The translations under genes and the position numbers were made by a program. This document shows positions 48,464 through 57,833 of a stretch of 64,000 bases of DNA, one piece after another. Each line of letters starts with the position of its first letter. Positions within the stretch are counted from its first letter, which is position 1. This stretch comes from CADEED01 sp039931065 (GTDB taxonomy: Bacteria; Pseudomonadota; Gammaproteobacteria; Steroidobacterales; Steroidobacteraceae): NCBI GenBank assembly GCA_039931065.1, contig JBDTSP010000005.1:1-64000 (forward strand). Direction: 5' to 3'. Under the pieces are notes generated by a model. It was given only the letters and a program-made list of their open reading frames with translations, was not told the DNA's origin and did not search any database.

Positions 48464-50076
48464 TATCTCAGCAGCGACAGGTCCTGCGAGTACATGACGT
48501 TCATGACGTTGTCGTACCAGCCCTGCACTTCGGGTTTTACCAGGTGCTTGTTTACATAGAAGTAAATCGGGATCAGCGGCTGATCGCCGAGCATGGTCCG
48601 CTCGGCCTGTTCGAGCAGCTCGCGGCGGCGCGCCAGGTCGGTTTGCAGCGAGGCTTGCGCGAGCAAGGCGTCGTACGCGGCGCTCTTGTAATGCGGCAGG
48701 TTGATGCCGAAGTCGCTCTTCAGGTACTGCAGGAAGGTGTACGGATCGTTGTAATCGCCCACCCAGGAGAAACGAAAAACGTCGACGTCGCGCCGGTCGA
48801 CATCCTGGAACAGCGATTTGAACTCCACTGCGGTGAGCTGCGCTTCGACGCCCAAGGCTTCCTTCCACATCGAAGCCACCGCGACTGCCACCTTCGCGTG
48901 TACCTCGCCAGTGTTGTAACGCAGCTCGAAACGTAGTGGCTTGTCGCGCGAGTAGCCGGCTTCAGCGAGCAACGTCCGTGCGCTTGCGATCCGTTCTGCA
49001 ATCGGCACCCGCGCGTAGTCGGCGCTCTGCGCGGTGTAGTTGAAGACGCCCGGCGGCACCCAGCCGTATGCCGGCAACTCGCCCACTCGAAGTACGGAGC
49101 TCGCCAGCCGCTCGCGGTCGATCACCATCGACAATGCCTTGCGCACCCGGGGGTCCTTGAACAGCGCGCGATCGAGATTGAAGCCGTAGTAGTAGATGGT
49201 GAGCTGGGGCGAGATGTGCAGCTCTTTCGAGAGATTCTGCTCGATCCAGCCGAACTGCCCGCGCGGAACGACCGCGGTGAAATGCATCTCACCGGCGCGA
49301 TACGCGCGCAACTCGGCGTTTTCATCCGCGATCTGCAGGAACTTCACGACGTCGATCTTGTTGGCCGCGTTGTTCCAGTAGTGCGGGTTGCGTGCGGCGC
49401 GGATGTAGCTGCCCTGCAGCCATTCCTTCAGCATGAAGGCGCCGTTTGACACCTGCTCGCCCGGGCGCGTGAAACGTTCGCCGAGTTTTTCGAGCGACGG
49501 CCGGTGCAGGGGTGCGGTCGAGGGGTGCGCCATGAGGCCAGGTAGATAGGGCGCGGGCGTGCTGAGCGTGATCACCACCGTGTCCCGGTCCGGCGCGGCA
49601 ACGCCGAGCTCGGCCACCGGTTTCTTGCCGGCGATGATCTCGGGCGCGTTCCTGATGACGTCGACCACCTGCGCGTACTGTGAGGCGGTGAGCGGATCGA
49701 CCAGGCGGCGCAGCCCCGCAGCGAAATCCTCGGCCACGAGCGGATCACCGTTCGACCATTGCAGGTTCGGACGCAGTTTGAAGGTGTAGACGAGGCCGTC
49801 ATCACTCGCCGTCCAGCTCATGGCCTGGCCCGGGATCGGCGCGGCGTCGTGATCGAGGCGCGTCAGACCTTCGAACAGGTCGCGCAGCACCACCATGGCT
49901 TCCATGGCGCGCGCCTTGTGCGGGTCGAGTGAATCGGGATCCGGGCCGTTGCCACGGCGCAGCTCGACCAGGCTCTCTCCGGCCGCGTTTTTTGCGCTGT
50001 CACGATGTCCGCAGGCCGCCAATCCGAGGGCGAGCAACGCGCATAGAACGGTGTTGCGAATGAATGCGGCGGCCAT
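48463..50076 (-). CDS. Peptide ABC transporter substrate-binding lipoprotein
   Basis: A 537-residue family 5 extracellular binding protein (OppA/MppA-like). Lipobox LAAC (Cys22), then LVELRRGNGPDPDSLDPHKA and EAMVVLRDLFEGLTRLDHDA, the diagnostic start of this family, and LVYTFKLRPNLQWSNGDPLV. The end DQPLIPIYFYVNKHLVKP is also typical. No permease or ATPase genes are adjacent, so it may serve a distant Opp system or peptidoglycan-peptide recycling. Its ATG overlaps the mnmG stop by one base. Confidence 0.92.
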   Translation of the reverse strand: MAAAFIRNTVLCALLALGLAACGHRDSAKNAAGESLVELRRGNGPDPDSLDPHKARAMEAMVVLRDLFEGLTRLDHDAAPIPGQAMSWTASDDGLVYTFKLRPNLQWSNGDPLVAEDFAAGLRRLVDPLTASQYAQVVDVIRNAPEIIAGKKPVAELGVAAPDRDTVVITLSTPAPYLPGLMAHPSTAPLHRPSLEKLGERFTRPGEQVSNGAFMLKEWLQGSYIRAARNPHYWNNAANKIDVVKFLQIADENAELRAYRAGEMHFTAVVPRGQFGWIEQNLSKELHISPQLTIYYYGFNLDRALFKDPRVRKALSMVIDRERLASSVLRVGELPAYGWVPPGVFNYTAQSADYARVPIAERIASARTLLAEAGYSRDKPLRFELRYNTGEVHAKVAVAVASMWKEALGVEAQLTAVEFKSLFQDVDRRDVDVFRFSWVGDYNDPYTFLQYLKSDFGINLPHYKSAAYDALLAQASLQTDLARRRELLEQAERTMLGDQPLIPIYFYVNKHLVKPEVQGWYDNVMNVMYSQDLSLLR

Positions 50077-51971
50077 CAGGCGGCGCGGCTGATTTTCTTG
50101 AGGTGCACCAGCAGGATCGAAACCGCCGCCGGCGTGACGCCCGCGACGCGAGCCGCTTGCCCGACCGTGTCCGGACGTATCTGCGTGAGCTTCTGCCGCA
50201 CTTCGTTCGACAGACCCGCCACGCGCGCGTAGTCGAGATCGGCGGGCAGGCGCGTTTCCTCGTTGCGACGCTGACGGGCGATCTCTTCTTCCTGACGCTC
50301 GATGTAACCCGAGTACTTCGCCGCGACTTCGAGCTGGGCACGGATCTGCGGCTGGAGGCGATCGTCTTCGCTCGCGGGCGGCGCGCCGATCAATTCAATC
50401 ACCTGGTCGTAGCCGACTTCCGGCCGGCGCAGCAGATCGAAGGCGCTGACCACGTCACGCACGGCCGATTCGCCCAACACGCGCGTACGCCATCCGGCGG
50501 GTATATCCGCAGCCTTGATGCGCGTGGTTTCGAAGCGGGTGAGTTCGCGCGCCCGGCCGTCGCGCTTGGACTCGAAGAATGCCCAGCGCGCATCGTCGAC
50601 CAGGCCCAGCTCGCGCCCGGCCGGCGTGAGACGCAGATCGGCATTGTCTTCGCGCAACAGCAGGCGATGTTCGGCGCGGCTGGTGAACATGCGATATGGC
50701 TCGCGTGTGCCGCTCGTCACGAGGTCGTCGATCAACACGCCGACGTAACTCTCATTACGCGCGGGCTTGAAGGCGTCGGCGCCGCGCGCGCGGCGTGCCG
50801 CGTTGATGCCGGCGATGAGGCCCTGCGCGGCGGCTTCTTCATAACCCGTGGTGCCGTTGATCTGGCCCGCGAAGAACAGGCCCGCGAGCGCTTGAGTCTC
50901 GAGCGAGGATTTGAGGTCGCGCGGGTCGAAGAAATCGTACTCGATGGCGTAGCCGGGACGCGTGATGTGCGCGTTTTCGAATCCCTTGATGGTGCGCACG
51001 AACTCGTATTGCACGTCGTAGGGCAGGCTGGTCGAGATGCCGTTCGGATAAACCTCGTGGGTGTTGAGCCCCTCGGGTTCGATGAATATCTGGTGCGACG
51101 CCTTGTCGGCGAATCTAACTACCTTGTCTTCGACGCTCGGACAATAACGCGGGCCGACGCCTTCGATCTTGCCGGTGAACATCGGTGAGCGATCGGTGGC
51201 GGCGCGGATGATCTCGTGCGTGCGCTCCGTGGTCGCGGTGATGTGGCAGGGCAGCTGCCGCGGATGATCGCTTTCGCGGCCAAGGTAGCTGAACACCGGT
51301 CGCGGCTCGTCGGAGTACTGCGCCGCGAGCGCCGAGTAATCGATGCTGCGGCCGTCGATACGCGGCGGCGTGCCGGTCTTCAGACGCGCGGTACGAAATG
51401 GCAGCGCCCGCAACCGCTCCGCCAGCTTGTTAGACGGCGGATCGCCGGCGCGGCCACCCGCGTAGTTGTCGAGCCCGACATGAATGCGGCCGCCGAGGAA
51501 CGTGCCAACCGTCAACACGACGGCTGGCGCGCGGAATTCGATGCCCGTCACCGTAGTGACGCCGCGAACGGTGGCGTGTTCGACGATGAGATCACCGCAC
51601 TCCTGCTGAAAGAGCGTGAGGTTCGGCTGATTCTCGAGCTCGCGGCGCACGAACGCCTTGTACAGCGCGCGATCCGCCTGCGTACGCGTGGCGCGCACCG
51701 CGGGGCCCTTGCTCGCGTTCAGGGTGCGCGACTGGATCGCCGCGGCATCCGCCGCGCGCGCCATGACGCCACCCAGTGCGTCGATCTCCTTGACCAGGTG
51801 CCCCTTGCCGATGCCGCCGATGGCCGGGTTGCAGCTCATCTGCCCGAGCGTCTCGATGGACTGCGTGAGCAGCAAGGTGCGCGCGCCCATGCGGGCAGCG
51901 GCCAGCGCAGCCTCGGTGCCGGCGTGGCCCCCGCCGACGACGATTACGTCAAATGTTGCCGCTGAACCCAA
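50076..51971 (-). CDS. mnmG: tRNA uridine-5-carboxymethylaminomethyl synthesis enzyme MnmG
   Basis: MnmG, with MnmE, builds the cmnm5 group on U34 of several tRNAs. The 631-residue flavoprotein shows the FAD motif VVGGGHAGTEAALAAARMG, the MnmG signature GGIGKGHLVKEIDALGG, QRADRALYKAFVRR-like and DDLVTSGTREPYRMFTSRAE, and the C-terminal helical domain binding MnmE. Its partner mnmE is 4.4 kb away on the same strand. In many relatives mnmG sits near the origin; here other genes intervene. Confidence 0.97.
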   Translation of the reverse strand: MGSAATFDVIVVGGGHAGTEAALAAARMGARTLLLTQSIETLGQMSCNPAIGGIGKGHLVKEIDALGGVMARAADAAAIQSRTLNASKGPAVRATRTQADRALYKAFVRRELENQPNLTLFQQECGDLIVEHATVRGVTTVTGIEFRAPAVVLTVGTFLGGRIHVGLDNYAGGRAGDPPSNKLAERLRALPFRTARLKTGTPPRIDGRSIDYSALAAQYSDEPRPVFSYLGRESDHPRQLPCHITATTERTHEIIRAATDRSPMFTGKIEGVGPRYCPSVEDKVVRFADKASHQIFIEPEGLNTHEVYPNGISTSLPYDVQYEFVRTIKGFENAHITRPGYAIEYDFFDPRDLKSSLETQALAGLFFAGQINGTTGYEEAAAQGLIAGINAARRARGADAFKPARNESYVGVLIDDLVTSGTREPYRMFTSRAEHRLLLREDNADLRLTPAGRELGLVDDARWAFFESKRDGRARELTRFETTRIKAADIPAGWRTRVLGESAVRDVVSAFDLLRRPEVGYDQVIELIGAPPASEDDRLQPQIRAQLEVAAKYSGYIERQEEEIARQRRNEETRLPADLDYARVAGLSNEVRQKLTQIRPDTVGQAARVAGVTPAAVSILLVHLKKISRAA

Positions 51972-52101
51972 GGAAATACCGTGCGATCAAGGAGTTAAGG
52001 GCGCGCATTGTAGGCTCGGCCGCACGTCAACGCCACCGCCCCTGGGCCGTTGTTGGTTGCAAGAGCGCCGATTTCCGGCCCGAATTGCAGGAGAGATACA
52101 C

Positions 52102-52425
52102 ATGAAGAAGTCGACCCTTTTGGCAGGTCTGGGTCTCGCCGTTTCACTCGTGATGGCCGGTGCCGCGTCCGCTGGAACGCCCCGCCTCGATCGCCGCGAG
52201 AACCACCAGGCGGGACGCATCTACAACGGCGTCGCCAACGGCGAGCTCACGCGCCACGAGACGCGCCGCCTCGCCGCCGGGCAGGTCCACCTGCGCCGCG
52301 CCGAAGCCCGCGCGAAGTCCGACGGCACGGTGACCGCGCGCGAACGCGCCCACCTGCAGCACGAGGCCAGCCAGCAGTCGCGCCGCATCTATCGACAGAA
52401 GCACGATGCCCAGGACCGCGGCTAA
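52102..52425 (+). CDS. Hypothetical secreted basic protein
   Basis: A 107-residue exported protein with a signal peptide (MKKSTLLAGLGLAVSLVMAG) and a mature domain rich in Arg, His and Ala: RLDRRENHQAGRIYNGVANG, ELTRHETRRLAAGQVHLRRA and LQHEASQQSRRIYRQKHDAQ. The two short repeats of ...RIY.GV.NG..T..E..RL... resemble EF-hand-free helical hairpins; no function is known. An AGGAGA ribosome site precedes the ATG and a terminator follows the stop, so it is a well-delimited single gene. Confidence 0.8.
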   Translation: MKKSTLLAGLGLAVSLVMAGAASAGTPRLDRRENHQAGRIYNGVANGELTRHETRRLAAGQVHLRRAEARAKSDGTVTARERAHLQHEASQQSRRIYRQKHDAQDRG

Positions 52426-52452
52426 GCAGAACTAGTCAGACAGCCGGAGTCG

Positions 52453-52490
52453 AAGGGCGCGTCGAGCGATCGGCGCGCCCTTTTCGTTTT
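52453..52490 (+). terminator. Rho-independent terminator after the 52102 gene
   Basis: AAGGGCGCG (52453-52461) pairs with CGCGCCCTT (52474-52482), followed by a T-rich tail TTTTCGTTTT, 27 bases after the stop codon. Confidence 0.85.
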
Positions 52491-52567
52491 CGATCGCGAA
52501 TTTTTTCGACCCGTCGTGCACCGCGGCGCGCGGACCGGCATTCGCGCTCGTGTATCCTGCGCGCCGC

Positions 52568-54040
52568 ATGAAGCGACTTTGCGCCCTGGCTGCACTTTTA
52601 GGATTCACCGCACTCGCGCAGGCCGAGGTCAGCACCTCGAAGATTTCGCTCGCGCCCTGCCGGCTCGAACATCCGGCGCGCATGTTGGCGCTGTCGGCCG
52701 AATGTGGGACGTTCAGGGTCGCCGAGAATCCCGACGAACCCAATGGCCGCCAGATCGAATTGTTCGTCGCGCGCGTACCGGCGATCAGCCTGAACAAGGC
52801 GCCGGATCCGCTGTTTCTGATCGCGGGTGGGCCCGGCACCTCGGCCGTGGACCTGTACACATCGTCTGCCGGGCCGTTCGATCGGGTGCGCCGCGATCGC
52901 GACATCATCCTGGTGGATCAACGCGGCACCGGGCGCTCGCATCGTCTCGATTGCAACTACGAAACCGAAAACGTCTTCGAGAAGTTCAACGAAGTGGAAG
53001 TCGGCCCGACCAATCGCAGATGCCGCGATGACCTGTCGAAGACCTCGGACCTGCGGCAGTACACCACCAGCATCGCGGTGCGCGATCTCGACGCGGTACG
53101 TGTGGCGCTGGGATACGACCGGATCAATCTCTATGGTGGTTCCTACGGCACGCGGGTGGCGCAGCACTACGCTCGCAAGTATCCGCAGGCGACGCGCACC
53201 TTGATCCTCGATGGCGTGATCAATCCGGAACAGGTGCTGGGTCCGGCGATCGCCATCGATGCCGAACGCGCGCTCGATCGCATCCTCAAGCGTTGCTCGA
53301 ACGACCCGTCGTGTGCGAAAGCATTCACCGATCCACAGGCGGACTACCACGCGTTGCGCGATTCGCTCACCGCAAAGCCCGTGCGCGCGGTCGTGGCGGA
53401 AGCGGCCACCGGGCGGCCCATCAACTTCGATTTCACGCAGCGGCATCTCTCGGCCGTGTTGAGATTCGCCAGCTACAACGACGACCAGGCGGCGCTGCTG
53501 CCGCTGTCGTTGCATCTCGCCGTGCACGAGCAGAACTACACGCCGCTCGCCAATCAGTTCCGCGTGTTCGCGCATTCGCTCGAAGAGGCCTTCGCGTATG
53601 GCATGCACAACAGCGTCGCCTGCAGTGAAGACACGCCGCTGATCGACCCCGCGAAGCTCGACCGCGCGTCGCTCGCGGCCACCCACATGGGTGCCGCGCA
53701 GATCGAGCAGCTGATGGAGGCCTGCGCCGAGTGGCCGAAAGGCGTCGTCGACGCGGATCTGCACGCGCCTTTCAAGAGCGACGCCGCGGTGCTGCTGCTG
53801 TCGGGCGCGGACGATCCGGTGACGCCGCCCGAATACGCGACGCTTGCGCAACGCGCGTTCGCCGACAGCAAACACGTGATCGTCGCGGGCCACGGTCACG
53901 GGCAATTGGGTGCGCCCTGCGTCGACCGCGTGATCGCGAGTTTCATCAAGGCGGGCACCGCGAAGGACCTGGACGCCACGTGCACCGAGAAGCTGGCGCC
54001 GATGCCGTTTTTCACTACGCTGGCGGGCCCTGCCCCGTGA
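52568..54040 (+). CDS. Secreted alpha/beta hydrolase (tripeptidyl aminopeptidase-like)
   Basis: A 490-residue exported S33-type hydrolase: signal peptide MKRLCALAALLGFTALAQA, then the oxyanion region LFLIAGGPGTSAVDLYTSSA, the family VDQRGTGRSHRLDC, the nucleophile serine in NLYGGSYGTRVAQHYARKYP, the catalytic Asp in LLLSGADDPVTPPEYATLAQ and His in VIVAGHGHGQLGAPC. Likely a periplasmic aminopeptidase acting on short peptides. TATCCT lies nine bases before the ATG, another candidate leaderless start. An overlapping open frame on the other strand is a composition shadow. Confidence 0.9.
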   Translation: MKRLCALAALLGFTALAQAEVSTSKISLAPCRLEHPARMLALSAECGTFRVAENPDEPNGRQIELFVARVPAISLNKAPDPLFLIAGGPGTSAVDLYTSSAGPFDRVRRDRDIILVDQRGTGRSHRLDCNYETENVFEKFNEVEVGPTNRRCRDDLSKTSDLRQYTTSIAVRDLDAVRVALGYDRINLYGGSYGTRVAQHYARKYPQATRTLILDGVINPEQVLGPAIAIDAERALDRILKRCSNDPSCAKAFTDPQADYHALRDSLTAKPVRAVVAEAATGRPINFDFTQRHLSAVLRFASYNDDQAALLPLSLHLAVHEQNYTPLANQFRVFAHSLEEAFAYGMHNSVACSEDTPLIDPAKLDRASLAATHMGAAQIEQLMEACAEWPKGVVDADLHAPFKSDAAVLLLSGADDPVTPPEYATLAQRAFADSKHVIVAGHGHGQLGAPCVDRVIASFIKAGTAKDLDATCTEKLAPMPFFTTLAGPAP

Positions 54041-54058
54041 ATTCATGCCGGTAGCGCC

Positions 54059-54793
54059 ATGTTAGAAGCACGGGTTTTGAGCAAATCATTCGGTGATGTC
54101 GCCGCGGTGCGTGGCGTGAGCTTCTCCGCGCGCAACGGGCAGATCACCGGCTTGTTAGGCGCCAACGGCGCGGGCAAATCGACCACGCTGCGCATGTTGT
54201 ACACGGTGCTGAAACCCGACTCGGGCGATGCGCTGATCGACGGCACGAGCGTGATCGCCGATCCGATCGCGGCGCGGCGGGCGATCGGCGTGTTGTCGCA
54301 CGGCGCCGGAATCTACAACCACCTCACCGCGCGCGAGAACATCGCCTACTTCGGCGAGTTGCACGGCATGTCGCGCACCGATCGCACTACGCGCGCGGAC
54401 GAGTTGATCGAACTACTGGAGATGCAGCCGTTCGCGAATCGTTACGCGAAGGGATACTCCCAGGGGCAGCGTCTCAAGACCGCGCTCGCCCGTGCGCTGA
54501 TCCACCGGCCGCGCAACGTGTTGCTCGATGAACCGACCAACGGTCTCGACGTCATGGCGGTGCGCGGCTTGCGCAAATTGCTGCTGCAGCTGCGCGATGC
54601 CGGTCATTGCGTGCTTTTTTCGAGCCACGTGATGCAGGAAGTGGAACAGCTCTGCGATGAAGTCGTGGTGATTGCCGGTGGCCAGGTGGTGGCCGCGGGC
54701 GCCCTCGCCGACATCCGCGCGCGCGCCGGCGGAAGCCAGCTCGAAGATGCGTTCGTGCACCTGATGGGCACGGGCGACGAGGCCGCGAAGTGA
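54059..54793 (+). CDS. ABC exporter ATPase (NatA-like)
   Basis: A 244-residue ABC ATPase: Walker A GLLGANGAGKSTTLRM, signature YSQGQRLKTALARALI (YSQGQ in place of LSGGQ, usual for this group), Walker B VLLDEPTNGLDVM and the H-loop FSSHVM. Residues following match NatA/CcmA-type exporters of Na+ or unknown substrates. It is coupled to the permease gene by a four-base overlap. Substrate inferred only from family. Confidence 0.92.
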   Translation: MLEARVLSKSFGDVAAVRGVSFSARNGQITGLLGANGAGKSTTLRMLYTVLKPDSGDALIDGTSVIADPIAARRAIGVLSHGAGIYNHLTARENIAYFGELHGMSRTDRTTRADELIELLEMQPFANRYAKGYSQGQRLKTALARALIHRPRNVLLDEPTNGLDVMAVRGLRKLLLQLRDAGHCVLFSSHVMQEVEQLCDEVVVIAGGQVVAAGALADIRARAGGSQLEDAFVHLMGTGDEAAK

Positions 54794-55974
54794 ACCTGTA
54801 CGGCGTGTGGGCGGTGTTCCGCAAGGAATTTCGCGAGAACCTGCGCGACCGGCGCACCTTGTTGTCCGCGCTCGTCTTCGGGCCGTTGTTCGGCCCCATT
54901 CTCGTTGCCGCGATCGTGCAGTTCGGCATCTCGCATGCCGAGGAGCAGTCGGACGAGAACATCAAAGTGGCCGTCACTCACTCCGAGCGCGCACCCAACC
55001 TGCTCGCGCATCTGCGCGCGCGCGGCGTCGATATCGAGGCGGTCAAGCTCGATGAGGCGGCGATGCGCGACGCGGTTGCGACCCAGACTCACAAGATCAT
55101 CCTGGATATTCCGGAGGATTTCGGCACGCGGCTGCAGTCCGGCGAGCCGGCGCCGGTCATCCTTTATTCGGACGGTTCGCGCGGCTTCGATCGCCGCGGT
55201 GTCGGCCGCGTGCGCGCGCTGATTTCTCAATACGGCATCGAGATCGCTCAACTTCGGTTCCTGGCGCGGGGCATCGAGCCGTTGTCGGTGTTGCCGATCG
55301 CCGTGCAGGAGATAGACGTTTCGACACCGTCGAGCCGCTCGGTGCTGGTGTTGAACATGTTGTCGTACATCGTGTTGCTGGCGATGTTGTTCGGCGGTCT
55401 GTACCTGGCGATCGACGCCACCGCGGGCGAACGCGAGCGCGGCTCGCTCGAGATGCTGCTCACGGCCCCGGTGCCGCGCGAACACCTGATCTACGGCAAG
55501 ATCGCCGCGGCCGCGGCATACATGTTCGTGTCGCTGGTGCTGACGGTGATCATGTTCGCCATCGCGATCAGCTTCGTGGGCCTCGAGCAGGTGGGCATCA
55601 CCGCGAATCTCGGGCCGGCCGCCGCCAGCAAGATGATCGCCTGCTGCGCGCCGCTCATCCTGTTCGGTGCTTCGTACCTGAGCATCATCTCGGGTTTCGC
55701 CAAAAGTTATCGCGAGGCGCAGACCTATCTGGGTCTGGTCATCACCATCCCGACGATGCCGTTGATGTTCGCCGGGATCCTGGGTCTGCAGGCGAAGACG
55801 TCGCTGATGTTCGTGCCGTTCCTGAGTCAGCACCTGCTGCTGACGACGATCGTGCGCGCCGAACCCATCGTGCCGATGCACGTGGCGATCTCGGTGACGA
55901 GCACACTGATCTACGGCGTGTTGCTGATGTTTCTTGCCGGACGCTTGTACCGGCGCGAAGGCCTGCTGGGCTGA
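54790..55974 (+). CDS. ABC exporter permease (NatB-like)
   Basis: A 394-residue permease with an N-terminal helix (RTLLSALVFGPLFGPILVAA), a large extracytoplasmic domain, and a block of five to six helices near the C-terminus (VLNMLSYIVLLAMLFGGLYL, ERGSLEMLLTAPVPREHLIY, AAAYMFVSLVLTVIMFAIAI, ILFGASYLSIISGFAKSYRE). This is the ABC2-type NatB layout; ERGSLEMLLTAPV is a family signature. The GTG start overlaps the ATPase stop. Confidence 0.9.
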   Translation: MNLYGVWAVFRKEFRENLRDRRTLLSALVFGPLFGPILVAAIVQFGISHAEEQSDENIKVAVTHSERAPNLLAHLRARGVDIEAVKLDEAAMRDAVATQTHKIILDIPEDFGTRLQSGEPAPVILYSDGSRGFDRRGVGRVRALISQYGIEIAQLRFLARGIEPLSVLPIAVQEIDVSTPSSRSVLVLNMLSYIVLLAMLFGGLYLAIDATAGERERGSLEMLLTAPVPREHLIYGKIAAAAAYMFVSLVLTVIMFAIAISFVGLEQVGITANLGPAAASKMIACCAPLILFGASYLSIISGFAKSYREAQTYLGLVITIPTMPLMFAGILGLQAKTSLMFVPFLSQHLLLTTIVRAEPIVPMHVAISVTSTLIYGVLLMFLAGRLYRREGLLG

Positions 55975-55980
55975 GCCGGC

Positions 55981-56409
55981 TCAGGCCGATTTGAGCCGGA
56001 TGGGGCGAACACCCGGGGGCAGTGTGGCGGTGCGGTGCTGCGCGAGCAGCGCCCGATAACGAAAGATTTCGGTGGAGGTGTATTCGCGCGCCTCGACCTC
56101 GTAACGATTGTCCCAATAGCCGCGGCGGAAACATTCCAGTAGATAACGCGGGATCGTGAGGTCGCCGGTGGACCACTGGCGGATCACGTGGAAATACTCG
56201 TGCAGCACCAGCGGACCGTCAGAAAAGAATTCCTTGCCGCTGCCGCGCAGGTAGATGCGATCGGGACGCGTGGTGGCGATCGCGCGCCAGTGGAACCGCA
56301 CGTAGATCGAGTACTGGATGACCTTGATCTGTGCCACGGACTCGCCGAACAGGCTCTCCAGTGCGAGCTGTACGTCGTTCGGGGGATAACAGCGATTACC
56401 TACCCACAC
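55981..56409 (-). CDS. Hypothetical protein with HExxH motif
   Basis: A 142-residue protein with a GTG start. It contains DGPLVLHEYFHVIRQWSTGD, an HEYFH zincin-like metal motif within a DUF4157-like context, and a C-terminal RGYWDNRYEVEAREYTSTEI with further acidic residues that could be the third ligand. No signal peptide. It ends six bases after the ABC permease stop (convergent) and begins five bases downstream of the mnmE stop. Whether it is a protease is open. Confidence 0.65.
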   Translation of the reverse strand: MWVGNRCYPPNDVQLALESLFGESVAQIKVIQYSIYVRFHWRAIATTRPDRIYLRGSGKEFFSDGPLVLHEYFHVIRQWSTGDLTIPRYLLECFRRGYWDNRYEVEAREYTSTEIFRYRALLAQHRTATLPPGVRPIRLKSA

Positions 56410-56413
56410 GTCT

Positions 56414-57766
56414 TCATTTCCCTATGCAGAACGAGCCGAAGATACGACCTAACAGGTCGTCGGCGGTGAAGATCCCGGTGATCTCGTCCAGCGCCCGCTG
56501 GGCGGCCCGCAGATCCTCCGCCACCAGTTCACCCGCGCGTGACTGTTCGAGTTGCCGCGCTGCGCTCTCGACGCATTCGCGCGCGCGACCGAGGGCTTCC
56601 ATATGTCGACGCCGCGCGGAAATACTTCCGTTACCGGCTGTCTGAAAGCTCACGCAATCCTTGAGGTGCGAGCGAAGCAGATCCAGACCGACGCCGCTCG
56701 CGGCGGACACATTGATGCGTGGTGGCCCGGACAAGGTATCCGCCACGGGCACGCCTTCGCCGAGATCGATCTTGTTGAACACCAGCGTGACGGGCACATC
56801 GTCCGGCAGCCGCGCGCGCTCTTCGCTGAATGCCTTGGCGAGGGGGTCATTGGAGGTGTCGATGACGAACAACACGCGATCGGCGCGGCACATCTCCGCC
56901 GAGGCGCGCCGTACGCCTTCGCGTTCGACGAGGTCGTCCGAGTCGCGCAGGCCGGCGGTGTCGAGCACGTGCAGCGGCAGGCCATCGATGTCGATACGTT
57001 CGCGCAGGATGTCGCGCGTCGTGCCCGGGATGTCGGTGACGATGGCGGCGTCGTAACCGGCAAGCCGGTTGAGCAGGCTCGACTTCCCGGAGTTGGGACG
57101 CCCGGCGAGCACCACGGTCATGCCGTCGCGCAGCAGCCGGCCCTGCCCGGCCGCGGCCGTGACGCCGTCGAAATGGCCGCGCACGGTAGCTAGCCGCTGG
57201 TGGAGTTCTTCATTGCCGAGAAAATCCACCTCTTCTTCGGGAAAATCGATGGCGGCTTCCACGTAGCTCCGCAGGTCGATCAACGCGTCGGTCAATCCCT
57301 GGACCATGCTCGAGAACTCTCCCTGCAGCGAGCGCATCGCGGCCCGCGCGGCTTCGCGAGAGCCGGCGTCGATCAGATCGGCGACGGCTTCCGCCTGGGT
57401 GAGATCGATCTTGCCGTTGTGAAACGCGCGCTCGGTGAATTCCCCGGGCCGCGCGCGGCGTGCCCCCAGCTGAATGCAGCGTTCGACCAGGGCCTCGACG
57501 ATCACCGGCCCGCCGTGCCCCTGCAGCTCGAACACGTGTTCGCCGGTGTATGACTGCGGAGCCGGGAAAAACAGGGCGATGCCGACGTCGATCGGATCGC
57601 CGGCGGCATCGAGGAACTGGGTGAGCGTAGCGTGGCGCGCGACGGGTAGTTCGCCCACCAGCGTCGCGGCGATTTCCGGCGTCTTGGGTCCCGAGACCCG
57701 CACGACACCAACGCCGCCGCGTCCCGGCGGGCTCGCCGCTGCCACTATGGTTTCGGTATGACTCAT
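56414..57766 (-). CDS. mnmE: tRNA modification GTPase MnmE
   Basis: MnmE is the GTPase partner of MnmG in tRNA U34 modification. The 450-residue protein has the N-terminal formyl-THF-binding domain (AAASPPGRGGVGVVRVSG), the G domain (GRPNSGKSSLLN, DIPGTTRDILRER, NKIDLG) inserted in helices, and the invariant C-terminus FCIGK with its cysteine. Length is standard. It follows yidC by 67 bases on the same strand in the canonical rpmH-rnpA-yidD-yidC-mnmE order. Confidence 0.97.
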   Translation of the reverse strand: MSHTETIVAAASPPGRGGVGVVRVSGPKTPEIAATLVGELPVARHATLTQFLDAAGDPIDVGIALFFPAPQSYTGEHVFELQGHGGPVIVEALVERCIQLGARRARPGEFTERAFHNGKIDLTQAEAVADLIDAGSREAARAAMRSLQGEFSSMVQGLTDALIDLRSYVEAAIDFPEEEVDFLGNEELHQRLATVRGHFDGVTAAAGQGRLLRDGMTVVLAGRPNSGKSSLLNRLAGYDAAIVTDIPGTTRDILRERIDIDGLPLHVLDTAGLRDSDDLVEREGVRRASAEMCRADRVLFVIDTSNDPLAKAFSEERARLPDDVPVTLVFNKIDLGEGVPVADTLSGPPRINVSAASGVGLDLLRSHLKDCVSFQTAGNGSISARRRHMEALGRARECVESAARQLEQSRAGELVAEDLRAAQRALDEITGIFTADDLLGRIFGSFCIGK

Positions 57767-57833
57767 GGATTCACGCGCGACGTACGCGCGAAAAATGAGT
57801 CTACGCCTGTTGCCTGACGTTGCAGCGCGGCAG

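Noticed and set aside
52598..54046. A 482-codon minus-strand frame opposite the 52568 hydrolase
   Set aside because: Composition is antisense-like (His/Arg/Val-rich), and the opposite frame has a signal peptide and full catalytic triad.
54604..55881. A 425-codon minus-strand frame opposite the ABC permease
   Set aside because: His/Gln/Arg-rich antisense of a membrane protein; no domain, and the permease is coupled to its ATPase.
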